This document shows positions 19,664-21,564 of a DNA stretch of 21,564 nucleotides, piece after piece (the stretch's first letter is position 1; each line of letters begins with the position of its first letter). The notes beneath the pieces are model-generated. The model saw nothing but the letters and a program-made list of their open reading frames with translations, ran no database searches and was not told the DNA's origin. A program made the position numbers and the translations under genes. The stretch is from Syncephalis plumigaleata (Eukaryota > Zoopagomycota > Zoopagomycetes > Zoopagales > Piptocephalidaceae): assembly GCA_025201365.1 (NCBI GenBank), contig JAIXMF010000236.1, positions 1 through 21,564 on the forward strand, read 5' to 3'.

Positions 19664-20976
19664 TTATGTTTCATTTGTAGTTAATAGCTGATACATGGCA
19701 GCAGCCTCTTTTTCCTTGGAATACTGCAGACAAAATGACTGCCATTCTACACGAAAGTGCATCAACTCTGATGAATTCAAGTCAAAGAATTGATCCTGAA
19801 TGAGTGATCGTAATAGTACACAAATCTAGAATGATATGAACAAATAGAGGGTTGATCTAGTTAGCCATTTACTTCATTGTTTATACTACATAGCAATTTA
19901 CCAATCTTGCAGTACGTTGAGCAGATTCATGATTCGTTTGTCGATTACACGCATCCATACAACCGGATAAATAGGATGCAGTAAAATCACTATCCAGTCG
20001 ATGTTGTCTTGCTAGTTCTAGTATGATTTCGGCAGTTCTTAATGTAAATGGAGCTGATGCTAAAATGTCCAAGTATCTATCATAAACAATTACAATATGT
20101 TTATTCAAATGAAATAAATAATAAGAAATGATGATGGTGACAACACTTACATTAGACGTAACGTGGCTGCTTCAACACTACTGGTATCGATATTATTACT
20201 ATTGTGATTATTATCTGTTGATTCGGATAGCACGACTTTTAATAATGCAATGGCAGTACGTGCATTGAACTCCATTAGTTTGTGCCATTCACGCGTATCT
20301 AATTGAATAGACTGTCCGATGGCATCATTTGATAGTCTGTCAATAATGGAATTTAATTGCTATATTAACCAATCATTAATACAAGAGATTCATCTAGTTT
20401 AATGTGAATGATTCGTCTTACTCTTTCCTACTTACTAATGATTGCTGACTATTCAATGGATTGTCGCAGGCCAATTTTATTAGATTTGCTAATGTTATGA
20501 CATCACTATCTGAAGAGGAAGATGCTGCTGTATTACTATTGTTATGACTAGATTCTGGTGTAGTTGATAATGTTGATGTATTGAGGTCATTTCTATCAGC
20601 ATGCGTAATAGGGCTTTTAGGTGGATTATCATTGTTGGATGTTGTTTTAGTTACAGTTTGTCGTCGTTGACGAATAGCTCGTTCAACATCGTCGAGTGTT
20701 AGATCAAATGTATCGAGTAGGTTATCATCCCATACAGGCATTGGCATATGAATGGCGGGTGTTATCCAGCTTGACTGTAGAGGACAAACGTTAGAATCCT
20801 ATAAACAAGAGCGGTAAACGTAGAAGGAAAGGAATCCACACCTTACTAGGAAACAAGTCAAAGAATGGCGGTGGAAATGCACAAAGGTCCACCGGTGACA
20901 GTGACGACGTGGAATAGGCTTTCTTGTCTGTAGTCCGTTCATTACGCGTAACTGGTCTGTCCTGCTGTTCTTCCAT
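19664..20976 (-). CDS. CNOT11-like subunit of the CCR4-NOT complex
   Basis: Minus-strand exons 20976..20842, 20774..20436, 20359..20151, 20076..19902 and 19825..19664 give 339 residues. Short CNOT11 landmarks appear in order: FPPPFFDLFPS near 34-44, then WITPAIHMPMPVWDDN, an Asn/Ser/Thr-rich linker, NPLNSQQSLQLNSIIDRL (animal form: PLSSAQQTQLL), and a helical C-terminal domain with ARTAIALLKVVL, YLDILASAPFTLRTAEII, SYLSGCMDACNR, TARLICVLLRSLI, VEWQSFCLQYSKEKEAAAMYQLL. In animals CNOT11 binds CNOT10 and the N terminus of CNOT1 in the CCR4-NOT deadenylase; budding yeast lacks it. The second exon could instead start at 20798, adding eight residues in frame; that needs a 43-nt intron, shorter than any other here, though its acceptor is the favoured TAG. 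The start MEEQQD follows a (TA)n leader. Confidence 0.82.
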
Positions 20977-21564
20977 AGTAATCAGTATATGTATATATAT
21001 ATATATGTTTTTGTGTATGTTTTTGTATATACAAGCAACAAGCAAATGTGGCTATACCTATATACGATACAAAAGACAAGCTAGATAGAGTTGAAGCAAA
21101 AGAAGAAAAGGAATGACGAGGAAAGTGATCACGTCGAATGAGATTGTATCAGTGGCAAATTAACCAATAAATGATGATGATGGATGAATTTAGTCGATGC
21201 GTAATTGTTTACTTACTTCTACTTTTATCCTATAAAGATATCACTTACTAGTGTGTAACCCTACTTTTCTGGTTTATTGCTATCGTATTAATTATATAAA
21301 CAGAAGCTTATTGTTATATTGCTTTGCATTGATCACTGCCGATTCATGGTAATACGACGGATATTATTGTATTATTGGTAGCATCATAATAAATAGTTGT
21401 AACTGTAGCTTGGCTTGCCATGCTCAAATGTAATGATCTACTCAATAATATCAATTACTAATGACTACTATGCCATGCCGGCTATACTTTATTCAATCAA
21501 TATTTGTCATGAACTGAACCATCATTCTAGAGAATAAGTTTAATACAAAGATAATATATCACAG
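20977..21564. other. Upstream region of the CNOT11-like gene to window end
   Basis: This holds the CNOT11-like promoter and 5' UTR, including a (TA)n run at about 20988-21006. GTAAGT donor-like sites on the minus strand near 21211-21218 and 21243-21248 could mark a 5' UTR intron, but nothing confirms this. No coding or RNA gene is seen. Confidence 0.5.

Noticed and set aside
1-21564. tRNA, rRNA, CRISPR, transposon or viral remnants
   Set aside because: No tRNA box pattern, terminal repeats, transposase, reverse transcriptase or spaced-repeat array was noticed on either strand; this was by eye, not by a search.

Overview
The window comes from a nuclear genome of a fungus, most likely an early-diverging (Mucoromycota- or Zoopagomycota-like) lineage rather than a yeast. 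The evidence is a PH+CRIB+kinase PAK of the fungal Cla4 type, a Nop13-type nucleolar RRM protein, a fungal-type cytochrome b5 / delta-8 sphingolipid desaturase fusion, and genes that yeasts lack or keep only in shortened form (full-length CCDC124, CNOT11). The DNA is AT-rich and the genes are cut by many short introns. I modelled 48 introns, nearly all 53-100 nt; 47 are GT-AG and one is GC-AG, and 41 of the 48 acceptors read TAG. The organism assignment is inference and I cannot name a species.

Layout. 1-545 (+): 3' part of a PDCD2/TSR4-like gene. 1055-2469 (+): PP6/Sit4 phosphatase catalytic subunit, eight exons. 2470-5221: long gene-free stretch full of microsatellites. 5222-7638 (+): Cla4-type p21-activated kinase, ten exons. 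7639-8381: spacer with a large inverted microsatellite. 8382-9291 (+): CCDC124/Lso2-like ribosome-associated coiled-coil protein, with the GC-AG intron. 9848-12073 (-): M18 aspartyl aminopeptidase, thirteen exons. 12459-13988 (-): intronless delta-8 sphingolipid desaturase. 14919-16299 (-): Nop13-like two-RRM protein. 16842-19540 (+): unrecognised ten-exon protein with degenerate Phe-rich repeats, possibly a nuclear-basket nucleoporin. 19664-20976 (-): CNOT11-like CCR4-NOT subunit. 20977-21564: no gene seen.

The genes are mostly housekeeping and do not form a functional cluster or operon. Loose themes are growth signalling (PP6, Cla4), ribosome production and translation (PDCD2/TSR4, CCDC124, Nop13), mRNA turnover (CNOT11), and one lipid and one peptidase gene. 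The nucleoporin candidate and Nop13 share a 542-bp divergent upstream region, and the candidate and CNOT11 converge with probably overlapping 3' UTRs. I saw no tRNA, rRNA, CRISPR, transposon or viral fossil. No convincing new multi-gene system is present; the most unusual items are the repeat protein at 16842-19540, the TAG-acceptor bias, and the inverted microsatellite downstream of the kinase.
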